From Gigaspora margarita (Eukaryota; Glomeromycota; Glomeromycetes; Diversisporales; Gigasporaceae), in NCBI GenBank assembly GCA_009809945.1, contig WTPW01000323.1, forward strand, positions 392,143 through 456,142: DNA of 64,000 nucleotides, written 5' to 3'. A program made the translations under genes and the position numbers. Shown one piece after another: positions 46,986 through 57,879 of this stretch. Position 1 is the first letter of the stretch, and each line of letters begins with the position of its first letter. The notes under the pieces are model-generated. The model searched no databases and was not told the DNA's origin. It worked only from the letters and a program-made list of their open reading frames with translations.

Positions 46986-47309
46986 AAAATATTTTTTACT
47001 AAGTTAACGTTATATGCCCACTAATTGAAAGTTGTAGAGCTCGTCGAGACGCATCTAACGGTGGTTAGATCATCCAAATCGGCCCTGTGGATGGCGAGAT
47101 ATCGTCAAAAAACGATTGGACGACTATATAAAATCTCTATGTAAATTACATAGAGATTTTATATAGTCGTCCAATCTTTTTCAACGATATCTTGCCATCC
47201 ACTGGGCCGATTTGGATGATCTAACCACTTTTAGATGCGCCTCGACGAGCTCTACAACTTTCAATTAGTGGGCATGTGTTGTTAACTTAGTAAAAAATAT
47301 TTTTATATG
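46986..47309. repeat. ~324-bp foldback, arms ~155 bp
   Basis: AATATTTTTTACTAAGTTAA to ATATAAAATCTCTATGTAAA is mirrored by its complement from 47147 to 47309 with few mismatches (for example AACGGTGGTTAGATCATCC against GGATGATCTAACCACTTTT). Centre near 47147. Confidence 0.85.
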
Positions 47310-47636
47310 TATGCACACCACATTCACACTATAGTGATTTTCATATGTGATTTGCATCACGTTACACTACAGACGATCTCCGATTAACTGGCGTGACTAT
47401 CAATTAAAGTAATTTGCATGTGCCAATTTGGCCATATATAATGAAAATATCAAATTTGGCCACATATAATGAAAATATCAAATTTGGCCGCATATAATAT
47501 CAAATTTGGCCGCATATAATGAAAATATCAAATTTGGCCGCATATAATGAAAATATCAAATTTGGCCGCATTATGTAAATTTCAGATTTGGCCGCTAGAA
47601 AATTCCATTTGTCGGGACTAGGTTGTTTGCACTGTA

Positions 47637-48600
47637 TTTATATTTTAACAAATGTTTTTGTAAAATGTTAGGTTTGCATATACAAAAAGTTACCTATTAG
47701 TTAATTTGATCTATTACAATAATCAAAAAAATAAACATAACCTAAAAGATCTTTGGCGCAATTTTGATTTGTATTAACAATAAAATCCTTAAACTAAATC
47801 ACTTGTTAATAATAAATAATTATAGATTGAATAATAAATAAAGAAAATTGTTATTTCTACTATGGTTATACAAGATATTCTATTTTTAGAATATATCTAG
47901 AATAAATATTATTGTCGCTCCTGTTATATGTTTTTTTTGTCACATTTTTTTAGATCTATACAACGAGTCGTGTTGTTGTTGCTGCCGTTTCTGGAGTAGC
48001 TATTTTGTAGTTACCTTTACTAGTATTGTCATTCTTGGAGCTTCGTCATCTTATTGGTGTTGCTGTTCTTGGAGTTTCATCATCGTTACTGGTATTGGAG
48101 TTGCCATTTCACTTTATTGTTGAAGGTATCATCATTTTTTGCTACAACTACTATGTTTTCACTTGTTAGTGGTATGGTAACTAACCTTTATCTTTTCTTT
48201 GGTAACTAGTTATCATTACTAGAGTTTTTATTTATTAGACTTCGTTAACATGATTCTAGCAATTTCAGTAAGTGGTGTTGTTAGGATCTGTAAAATCTTG
48301 GGTTTGTTGTCAGAGTTTTGTATATGTGATTTTGTAGCTTTGGTCTATTAGCTCTAGATGGTATGAGTTGATAACTAACCTTATCCGACAAACTCATATG
48401 ATCATGGCGCAGCAACGTCTTGATATTTTTGGCAAAATTATAATGCAATACCAAATATTTATGTTTTGTACAATTTAATGCCAAAAATTCATGTTTTATA
48501 CAAATATTATAGACAATTGTATGGAATTTTAATACAAGCTAAGTAATTACATTTTTTATTATTAATTTTTTTCTTTCATTACAATACTAATTTACATTTT
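47637..48600. other. Intergenic, with a degenerate GTT-rich stretch
   Basis: 47960-48280 is rich in GTTGTTGCTG, TTCTTGGAG and TCATCGTTACTGG trinucleotide-like repeats on the plus strand, resembling the core of the hAT element at 30268-31554. The rest is AT-rich without recognised features. Confidence 0.45.
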
Positions 48601-48614
48601 ATATTTTCAGGAAA

Positions 48615-50610
48615 TTAAAAATGAAAAACACAATTATTAAATGTATTCACGGTCAGGAATTTTTCAATAAATTCCTTTTGATTTTTTTCATTTTGTCCAT
48701 TTTCCTGACCAGGATTTTGCGGCTCAATTTCTCCCAAAACATTTCGTATTTGTGGCTGCTGCGGCTTAATGGTGGTAGCTGCTCCTGCTATGTCAGTGTT
48801 AGTTGCTCCTGGTGGGTCATTAGAGGTTGCTTCTGGTAGTTCATTTGTGGTGGCTTTTGGTGGTTCATCATAGTCACTAGTTTCTCCTGGTAGTTCATAG
48901 TCATCTACTTCAAGCTTATCAATATGACCTGCAAGCGATACCATTGAACTTTCCCTTTTTAGTAAAGAACTTGCTGACATGAAATTGCCATCACCACTTG
49001 ACGTCGGTTCATTTTCTACAAATAAAAAAAAATAAATAATAAATCGAATTGTTACAAAAAAAAATAAATTGGAAATTTAATACCTTTGAATGATTCTACA
49101 TTTTTATTTATGAATGTCAATGCCTTTAAAAATCCGTTTAGGCCCTCTTTCTGCATAATAGACTTTGGTCATTCGTATGAAGCCAGACCCTTCTGCGACT
49201 TATGCCTCGTAATTGACATGACTACAGCATCAGAATAACCTAGTTCTTTTAACACTTGAACTGCGGTTTTTCTTCCTGAGTGGTTTGACAAATTGCGACC
49301 TCCAAATTGAATATTAGTGGATTCACAAATGACCTGAAAGTAAGTTCTTAATTTTTTTTCACCCATTGCTTGCCCGTAAAACCATTTTCCACAAAATTCA
49401 ACTTGTAAAAAAAACAAAAAAAATTTTTAGTATAAAGAAATACAATGCCAATATTAAAATAAATACATACCCAAACCTGCAGACATAGGTTTTAGATAAA
49501 AATTTGTCACGCCTGTGACTGAACGTTTAATGAAATAGAACTCGTAGTCATCAATTATACTTTTTATATTTGGTAAACTAATGATCTCGGCATGACCATC
49601 ATAATCTTCAAGTCCTCGTTGATTCGTTTTTGATCTATATAGCTTCACGTCAATTTTTCTATCATGCCTTTTTACAAAGCTATCTATTTGAAGATCATAA
49701 TGTTCACCGCCCCGCAGGGCCAAAAAAATTGAATTATAGAAAAAAATACGGCATATTAACCCTTCAGGATTATCATGTTGCATAGTATAATGGCAGAGAA
49801 CTTGATCGACTTCTTCCAACGCAACCCATCTGATCTGGCGCATTCACCTAAACCCTTCGCTGTTAAAATTTTCAATTTACTATTAACAATGGTATTCAGA
49901 TCGAAATACACCTTGGGATTGAGAATTTTCACAGGCTTTGGCATCACTGAATGTTGATTTAGATGCCCCCAAATAGTAGCTATACAGTTACGGATCGAGA
50001 ACGCGTGGTATTCATCACCATCCTTTTTTTTTTATAGCACACACAAATTTTGATAGTTGGTCTTCAAGGACCTCTTTCGACTCGATTTCTTTGACTTTAC
50101 TATCATAACCCATATCAGACTGAAACTCTTCGAGAGCTCTAATCCAAACCTCCATTGCTTTATGTGTTGCTTGTACCCTTGCATCCCCATGAATAGCTTC
50201 AATTTCTTCAAAGGTAGATTCTGTATATCTAATGCACTAAATTACATCTTAGTTTTTTTTTGTAAATGAACGAAACTTCAAAAAACTAAAAAAAGAGTTA
50301 CTTTATTGCTTCTTAAAGACAGCTCCTTTATACTCCTTTCAATTTCAATGTTACTAGTTGTAATACCTTCAAATTCAACTTTACCGGTCATATTTGACCC
50401 TTCATTACTGTTTACACTTGATTCTTCAATAGTTTCTATAGCTGAAATAGCTTTTCTTTTCGTTTTAATGGTCATAGCGCTTTTGCTCACAGCTGAAATG
50501 GCTTTATTCATTACATTTTTGTTCACAGATGATGAATCTGCATGCGTCACATCACCATGTTTGAGCTTAGCCTTTGGGTTCACCTTTGACTTTTGCATTA
50601 TAAGGTTCAC
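48615..50610 (-). pseudogene. Crypton-type tyrosine recombinase, spliced and decayed
   Basis: Reading minus: exon 1 (50610 to ~50310) is Lys/Ser-rich from MNLIMQKSKVNPKAKL. After an intron come a helical core-binding region (FEEIEAIHGDARVQATHKAM, YHAFSIRNCIATIWGHLN) and then the catalytic domain: Arg in FLALRGGEHYDL, LYRSKTNQRGLEDY, the box II HxxR in NHSGRKTAVQVLKELG, a second His in ITRHK and a Tyr in LASYE. Introns are at 49402-49470 (GTATGT ... TACTAA ... ACAAG) and 49016-49083 (GTATTA ... TTTGTAG). The last exon is Pro/Glu/Thr-rich, ending at 48615. Defects: a TGA at 49169-49171 just after SYE, a shift near 49830, and an A-run shift near 50030. These enzymes integrate circular element DNA. 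A domesticated relative is the alternative. Confidence 0.75.
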
Positions 50611-50785
50611 ACAGTTTCTGGAACACGTTTTACAATATTATTTAAAGAAAGTATTGTAACAAAAAAAAAGTACTGTGCCAGATGAAAAAGAAAAGAGATC
50701 TTTTTTTTTATAATTATCATTTTTTAGATCTAACCTATATATAGGGCAAATTAGATCAACTATGATCATAGATTGTCGGATAACA

Positions 50786-50933
50786 CCAATATTGGGAAAA
50801 TTGTAGAATAATAGTAATTTGACTCAATCTGGTAAATGATCATCTGACACATGCTGCAAAGCAGCACGTATCAGCCAATCATTTACCAGATTGAGCCAAA
50901 TTACCGTTATTCTACAATTTTTACCCAATATTG
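50786..50933. repeat. 148-bp foldback
   Basis: CAATATTGGGAAAATTGTAG through ATCTGGTAAATGAT is mirrored by ATCATTTACCAGATTGAG through CCCAATATTG around a GCTGCAAAGCAGC core. Likely a MITE. Confidence 0.8.
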
Positions 50934-51129
50934 TATACATAATGTAAAAACAATAAAAAAAATTACAAATTAAAAATTAAATTATAATTAAAAAAAAATA
51001 AAGGGTACTGCTATTTACACCATAGTTTTTGCTATATGCACTATGGATTTTGTGTAACAGTAGATCATTAATCAACCTTTTTTATTTGCACCATAGTATA
51101 GTTATATGAACATTTGAAAAATTTTATCT

Positions 51130-51600
51130 TGCAACCTACATGTTGTTAATCTACAAAAAAAGACAAGTTTTTATTGGTGCAACATTAAAACGGTTTAAGA
51201 TTATACAAAAATTGTGAAAATCTTATTTTGTACTCCTACATGTCGTTAATAACAAAAAAGGCGAGTTTTTATTGGTGCAACATAAAAATAGCCCAAGATT
51301 ACACAAAATTGTGAAATTCTGGCTCACATTATGTTAAGGCCTTAAGAAATTAGGGTAAGGGTTGGCCCGCATTATATAATTAGGGTTAGGGTTGGCCCAC
51401 ATTATAAAATTAGGTTAGCAGGCCTACTAGAACATTCTAACCAGTCCCAATATTACACGAAAATTGCAAAAATCTTATCCGCACCTCTACATGTTGTTAA
51501 TCTACAAAAAAAGATGAGTTTTTATTAGTGCAACATTATAAAAGCCTAAGATTACATAAAAATTGTGAAAAATCTTTTTATATATTGTTAATCTATAAAA
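51130..51600. repeat. ~110-bp tandem repeat with telomere-like interruption
   Basis: Four degenerate units of ACATGTTGTTAATCTACAAA, GAGTTTTTATTGGTGCAACA and AAGATTACACAAAAATTGTG. Between units 2 and 3 (51345-51410) are short TTAGGGTTAGGGTTGGCCC stretches. Confidence 0.7.
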
Positions 51601-52240
51601 AAATAAAAAAATATGATAAAATGAAAATAAAAAACTTAAAAAAAATTTAAATTAAATTTAATTAAATTAAATAAAAAAAACAATAATAAAAATAAGATAA
51701 AAAAATAAAATATTAAAATAAAAACTAAAAAATAATAAAAATATAAAATGTTAAAAATAGAAAAATAAAAAAAAATCATTTAAAAAAAACAAAAAAAAAA
51801 TGCTAAAAAAACGCATTAAAAAAATAATAAAAAAAATTAAAAATAAAATAATTAAAAAAAATAAATATGATAAAAAAATAAAAAATTAAAAGAATAAGAA
51901 AAAAAATGTCAATAAAAAAAATTAAAAAAAACAATAAAATTAAAAAAAAACAAAAACTATAAAAATTAAAAAAAAAGAAACTGTTTAAAAATAAAAAATG
52001 GTAACTGTTAATAAAAAATAAAATAAGCAATATAAATAATAAAAAAAATCAAAAAAAAATCAAAAAAATAAAGAATAAAAAAATACAAAAAAAAAATTAA
52101 AAAAAAACAATAAAAAAAGAAATAAAAAAAAAAAGAAAATAAAAAAAAAATAAAATAAAAAAACTGTTTAAATATAAAAAAAAATATTTAAAAAAATGTT
52201 TAAAAATATGTTTAAAAACATATTTAAAAATATAAAAAAA
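51600..52240. repeat. A-rich low-complexity tract
   Basis: AAAAAATAAAAATT-type words for about 640 bases. The 75-codon minus frame inside is a poly-Phe/Leu artefact. Confidence 0.9.
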
Positions 52241-52257
52241 AACATACAGTAAATGCA

Positions 52258-53212
52258 TAGAGGCCCAAAAAGTAAAACCATATAAAAGTACTATAAGCAG
52301 TAAATCTTTGATATTTCTTCCCCTATATAATAACTTAAAATTAAATTTTTTGAGAATATTAAACGAGTGGAAAAAAAATTGAGCTTAAAAATTGAATTAA
52401 AATTTTACTAATTTTGCACAAAATGAAAACGTAACTTCACCAAAAACATATATTTTCTAATTTTATAATAAAAAACATGTAAAAGCATGCTCCAAACAAC
52501 TTTATTTAGAGGACAGAAGTAGGTTACTTTGTAAGAAAAATGAGTTATCTATGTACTAAGATAAAATTTTGGCTTTTCAATATAACCATTTTTTCTATTA
52601 GATAAACTGCTTTGGTCTTAAGCAAAGTTGTTCAGCATATAATTTTACTCATGTTTAAAGTCAAAACACATTTTTCAAACTTTTTATTAAGTAAAAAATA
52701 GGTTTATTAGAAGAAAAAAATTTTTTTTAAAAAAAATTTTTTTTAAATATTAAACATATTTTTTACATAGTAAAAAGTTCGAGAAAACATGTTTGGATTT
52801 TAGGTGTAAATAAAATTACATGCCAAACAACTTTGCTTAAGAGCCTAAAGCAGGTTACCTAATAAAAAAAAAAGGGTTATATTGAAAAGCTAAAAATTTT
52901 GACTTTAGTATATAGATAACTCATTTTTCTTACAAGGTAACCTACTTTTGTCCCCTAAGTAAAGTTGTTTGGAGCATGCTTTTACATATGTATCTTATTT
53001 TAAAATTGAAAATATATGTTTTTGGTAAAGTTACAATTTTGTTTTGTGCAAAATTGTAAAATTTTATTTCAATTTTTAAGCTCAATTTTTTTTTTCCTGC
53101 TTGTTCTATATTTCTGAAAATTTTAATTTTAAGTTATTATGTAAAGGAAAAAACATTAAAGATTCAAAGCTTATAGTAATTTTATATGTTTTTACTTTTG
53201 GGCCCTTATATA
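52258..53212. repeat. ~955-bp palindrome, arms ~475 bp
   Basis: From GAGGCCCAAAAAGTAAAACC on the left to its complement ending at 53212, the two arms match through AGCATGCTCCAAACAACTTT, GTAGGTTACTTTGTAAGAAA and TTTTACTAAGTAAAAAAT-like stretches, meeting at an A/T run near 52730. Foldback-type element; no coding. Confidence 0.8.
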
Positions 53213-54454
53213 TAATATTTTTAAGGGGTATAGGGCCCGTAGCCTAGTGGTCTAGGCACCTATACCCTATACTAGAGGTTCCTGGTTCAAGTCTTATTAG
53301 ACAAAATTCTACAAATATTTGTCCCATACTCAGTGGAAGTTCACGAGAATACTTGATTGATAGAAGGTTCTGGTAGATAGATTCTATATGGAGAAAAGTT
53401 GGCATCATGTTCATGATGAGAGAAGCGAAAAACATACAGAAACCTGTGAAACAGATCTATGTTTCAAAGAACACCTCTGGCACATATGGAAGAACTGAAA
53501 ATAGGAAATAAATATGCAGAGTGAAGTCAGTGGTTGCACTTGGAGACATGTAAAAAAGTGAATGCAGGATGCACTGGACTAGTAGTAAAAATATGACAAA
53601 GGTATGCGAAGCCATAATAGGCACACCAACAAAAATTACCAATCACTTCAGACCAAAACTGGTAGTAGTCTGGTACTATGAACCCTAGTTGAAAGTAATC
53701 TCAGCTACACAACATATTCTATACCTAACCAACACATGAGAGTCTCCTTATATGGCAAAGTTATTGCATGCTAAAAAAAGTTTGAAAAGACATTAATGGA
53801 ATGGATGACAATTATGGTAAAGAAACAGAAGGTAAGGTGCCTACAAAGATAGTGCCAGATGAGGACATGGACTATATGGTAGTAGGGATATGGCCCTTCT
53901 TATGAACTTTGAGCCCTCCAGTTAGGGCTCCGACGGACCCGAACTGAGGCCGGACTTTAGGCAAGTCCGAGTCCGGTTCGAAATTCGAACCGGACTCAGA
54001 CTCAAACTATTTTAAAACTCGGTTCGGTCCGGGTTCGAATATCAAACTTTTGGCTTGGTTCGGGTCCAGTTTGAGTCCGGTCTGAAAGTTTGAGTCCAGC
54101 CGAAAGTCCGAAACTGGTTGAGCAATACCGTAATAAGCCGATCGAGAAAATTAAAAATCGATGGTTTTTTTTTTTTTATTATTTTATTTTATTATTATTG
54201 CTCAATCATATGACTTTATTTACTGTATGAAGAAAAACATATGGGAATTCTGTTCGCTACCATTTTATCAGCTCTATAATACATAGTAGGATAACTAGAT
54301 CCTAAATATTTTCAACCAAATTAACCATATGCTTTTATGCAAATTACACTAAGAAACAAACTATTCCATCCTAAGAATGCCAAGAAAAGATCTCATAGCC
54401 GCAAAGAGAATCGGTTAAATTAATTGCATTATGTATAGCGTGAATGCCATTACT

Positions 54455-55185
54455 TACCTATAGGTCCTTGCACTGCTATTGCAGCCGCAGAGCCTAATCC
54501 AAATATGAGGTCCTTGCACTACTACTTTAGGCATGGAGCCTGATTCTAACATGAGGTCCTTGCACTGCTATCGCAGCCACGGAGCCTAATAAAAAACTAG
54601 AGGTCCTTGTACTGCTATTCTAATCGTGAAGTCTAATCATAACATGAGGCCCTTGCACTGATATTTAACTGCAGGTGCCTAATCAAAACATAAGGTCCTT
54701 GTACTACTACTGTAGCCGTGGTGCCTATTTACAATATGAGGTCCTTGCGCTGCTATTGCAGCTGCGGAGCCTAATCAAAACATGAGGTCCTTGCACTACT
54801 ACTATAGCCGTAGAGCCTGATTATAACATAAAGTCCTTGCACTGCCTATCGCAGCTACGATGCCTAATAAAAACAAGATATCCTTGTATTGCTATTGCAG
54901 CTGTGAGACTGATCATAACATGAGGTCCTTGCACTGCTATCACAGCCATGGAGCCTACCCAAAACATGAGTCCTTGCCTAATTACCATATGAGGTCCTTG
55001 TACTTCTATCACAGCCACAGAGCCTAATAAAAAACATGAGGTCTTTGCACTGCTATGCAACCACAGAGCAAATCACAACATGAGGCCCTTGTCCTACTAC
55101 TATAACCATAAATTCTAATCCCAACATGAAGTCATTGCACTATTATCACAGCCACGGAACCTAATAAGAAACATGAGATTCTTGC
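54455..55185. repeat. ~50-bp minisatellite inside element C
   Basis: About 15 units of AGGTCCTTGCACTGCTATTG, CAGCC.CGGAGCCTAAT and CAAAACATG with 10-20 percent differences. It opens a repetitive minus frame that is not a gene. Confidence 0.9.
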
Positions 55186-55193
55186 ACTGCTAA

Positions 55194-55455
55194 GGCGAGA
55201 CCAACTGGATTCAGTGTTTTACATTACCCCCCTCCCCTCCAGAGGAGGGGAGGAGAGGGTGGTTCACATAGTAAACTTTTAAAAAAATTTTTTTTTCGAA
55301 AATTTTTTTTTCCGAATTGTTCCGTGACTGTAAAAATTTTCTGAAATATCCCGAAGCCCTATATATATTTATCTAAATTTTTTTTACTATGAGGGAGAGG
55401 GGAGGACTCTGAGGAGGGGGGGTAATGTAAAACACCGAATCCAGTTGGTCTCGCC
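55194..55455. mobile_element. 262-bp Tourist-like MITE
   Basis: Inverted ends GGCGAGACCAACTGGATTC pair for nearly 40 bp into GTGTTTTACATTACCCCCC. TAA flanks both sides (55191-55193, 55456-55458), the PIF/Harbinger signature. The core is AT-rich with CCTCCCC/GGGGAGG runs. Confidence 0.85.
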
Positions 55456-56673
55456 TAATGACAAATTAAAAATTATATTTCAATATACAGTTTGCGCATT
55501 ATCTCTGTACATACAGTACGTACGTATATATGTGGAACAAGAAAAAAATCAAAAGTTAATGCGTGCATAATATTTTTATTTACATCAAATACTAATTAGG
55601 AATTGGCCCACTTATGTTAAAGCAGGCCGGATAATTTGTTAATGTGGGCCAGATGATATCTAACGCAGGCCAGACAATCTTATATTAAAAATCCCACGCG
55701 GGATCACGCGTGGATCCCGCGCGTTGCCTATCACTACTAGGGTGGTAACTCAACTATCCCAAACCCAGACAGGTTCGCGAACTTCGGACCGGACCCGGAT
55801 CGAACCTATATGTATGTTTGAGTCCGGTTCGAGTTCGGTACTTTGGGTTCGGGTTTGAGTCCGGGTCCGAAAATTTAAAAATTTATGGTTCGAGTCCGGG
55901 TTCGAGTCCGGGTCCGGCCGGACCCTGACCAGACCCGAACCGGACTTCGGAGCCCTACCTCCAGTTACCAAATAGGAAGTATAAAAATTTACAAATATGG
56001 TGGATAATCTTTGAAAACCTATTTGGGAGTTAATAAAACTAGTAAAAGAGATGCAGTGAATGTTAATTTAGGGAATAAAAGTAGGTTTGGAAGTATAAAT
56101 CCTGTTGTGATACATATGGGAGTTAACAACTAGGTAGAGTTTAACTCTAGGATAAAATAGTCCTAAGTTTGACAATTAGATATTAAAAGTTTGTACTATA
56201 ATTATGTCTGTAATGTTTGTATAAATATTAATAAAAAATTGCAAAAAAAGAGTTCACTCTTAAAAAAAATATATATATATAATATTTTTTAAATATCAGA
56301 CCCTTATATGTAATTATTTTAATTTGGACTCTATTTGTAAGTATTTTCATTTTTGGGCCCCTATATGTAAATTCCCCTAAAAAAATCAAAAGTGCCAGGA
56401 TATAAATGAGATTTTTTGAATTATATAACAATTCAATCTCCAATTCAAATTGGAATTACATGATTATATAATCACTTATTTGTGTGAGTAATACAAACAT
56501 TTAGAGAGGAAATATCCAATCAAAAAATTAAATTTTGACTATTCTGGATTTGCCCAACAAAGAATTCCAATACACATACAAGAAACAAAAAAAAAGCAAA
56601 AATATGCAAAAACTAATGCTTAAATTGATCTTGGTATACTAATTAAAATAATATTAATAAAATTTTATATATA

Positions 56674-56848
56674 TAGTTAGACCTTTCTAAATGCAAGTTA
56701 TTGGGCCAAACTTTTTATGGACTGCATTTAGAGAACAATAAGAAATATTGTATTTATAGAGATTAGGAATATATTTGAACCAAAATTTAAGGTTGTATTT
56801 AGAGATGTGTTGTATTTAGAGGGGTTGCATTTTAGAAAGGTCTGACTG
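56674..56848. mobile_element. 175-bp mariner/pogo-type MITE
   Basis: Ends TAGTTAGACCTTTCTAAATG (first base C to T) and, on the other strand, CAGTCAGACCTTTCTAAAAT; TA flanks at 56672-56673 and 56849-56850. Same family as 19850-20024. Confidence 0.75.
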
Positions 56849-57095
56849 TAGTAAACATTACTCTAATATGATAGCTTCTAACATTAAGGCTCTAACCCTA
56901 AATTTTTATCTAACACACTTAGTTTATTTACAAAAAAATTTTTTTTTAATTGCTTTATTTTTTTATTTTTTTTAATTGTTTTATATTTTCTTTTTTGTTT
57001 TTAATTATTTTTTATTTTTTTTGGTTTGTTCATTTTATTTTTTTTAATTGTTTTATTAGCTTGTTTTTTTCCTATTTTTTGTTTTAATAATTTAT

Positions 57096-57875
57096 ATATA
57101 GGAGTGGATCAATAGAAAAGGGACAAATCATTTTTAGTAAAATTTTTTTAATTTTTAAGGGTAGAGGGTACTAATTTAAAATGATATATAAACTAAATGA
57201 TAAATTTTTTTTATATTTAATTTTATAAAAAATTATATTAAGTAAACTAATTATAACCCTTAAGAAAAGTTTGTAGAGCAGGTTTTTCTGATTTTATTGA
57301 TAGTAAAATTATTAAAATTGGTCAAACATTTAGTAAGATATAAATTTTTAAAGATTAGGTATTAAAATTTAGTAATAAACCTAACTTATAAATTTGCATA
57401 AATTGACCAATCAGAGTTAGCGATTTTGTGCAACCCAGAAAAATTTGGGCCAACCCAGTAAGACTTTGTAATATATACAACTATTTTTTTTAAAATATAA
57501 TAATAGTTCAAAATTTTACCATAATAGATAAATTGTTTTATTTATATTTTGTAAAATTTTAATAAAAATTAGCTGTAATTTAAAAAAGTTTTATTAGTGG
57601 CACATATCAATTTTTTATGAAAATTTCAAAACATCATATAAAACTATATAAAAATGATCTATGCACCCTCTACTCTTAAATTAAAATATCTTGACAACTA
57701 TCTAATCAAATTTGCCAAAAATTTTTTTATTTTAATCTTGAAATTATATAGAATTAAAATAAAAAAAATTTATTAAATTTATTAAGATAGTTGTTAAGAT
57801 ATTTAAGCTTAAAGTCAAGAAAACTTTTACTTAGAAAAAATTTGTCCCTTTTCTATTAACTCACCCCTATATATA
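57096..57875. mobile_element. 780-bp TIR element hosting a TTTAAGGGTAGAGG MITE
   Basis: Ends ATATAGGAGTGGATCAATAG and, on the other strand, ATATAGGGGTGAGTTAATAG, then both AAAAGGGACAAAT. Nested inside at 57154-57680 is a close copy of the 39049-39512 MITE. Confidence 0.7.
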
Positions 57876-57879
57876 TTTA

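Larger units (their letters stand above)
46559..47634. mobile_element. Mariner-type element with AAATTTGGCCGCC arrays
   Basis: Inverted ends CAGTGCAAACAACCTAGTCC on both sides, flanked by TA (46557-46558, 47635-47636). Tandem ~24-27-bp units with AAATTTGGCCGC occupy 46768-46945 and 47420-47595 in facing orientation. The core is a long foldback next to an assembly gap. Frames seen in the units are artefacts of the repeat. Confidence 0.85.
53923..55957. mobile_element. hAT-type element C
   Basis: Inverted ends TAGGGCTCCG (left) and CGGAGCCCTA (right), flanked by a perfect 8-bp duplication CCTCCAGT (53915-53922, 55958-55965). GGTTCGG/CCGGACC/GAGTCCGG words fill 53930-54120 and 55755-55950. The core is a minisatellite holding a Tourist-like MITE. 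No transposase. Confidence 0.9.
53229..56260 (+). mobile_element. tRNA-headed retroposon, split by hAT element C
   Basis: 53231-53300 has a tRNA-like head: an A box TAGCCTAGTGG (53240-53250) with a GCCT...AGGC D stem, and a B box GGTTCAAGTCT (53284-53294), spaced as in Pol III promoters. The acceptor and anticodon stems do not close, so it is not a working tRNA. The body (53300-53922 and 55966 on) is more balanced in composition than the region and ends in an A-rich tail near 56235-56255. A SINE-like element of about 1 kb before the insertion is inferred. Confidence 0.4.

Noticed and set aside
46651..47007. Frames around the tandem array and gap
   Set aside because: They are repeated translations of the AAATTTGGCCGCC unit and run into Ns.
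51345..51410. TTAGGG repeats as a chromosome end
   Set aside because: Only two or three repeats at a time, inside a tandem array; similar short runs occur at 36.18, 45.8, 58.07 and 61.83 kb, so they are interstitial words, not a telomere.
53231..53302. Functional tRNA gene
   Set aside because: A and B boxes are present but the acceptor and anticodon stems do not pair, so it is only tRNA-derived.
53230..55200. CRISPR-like array (regular ~50-bp units)
   Set aside because: The spacers are not unique; the whole unit is repeated with gradual divergence, as in a minisatellite within a eukaryotic transposon.
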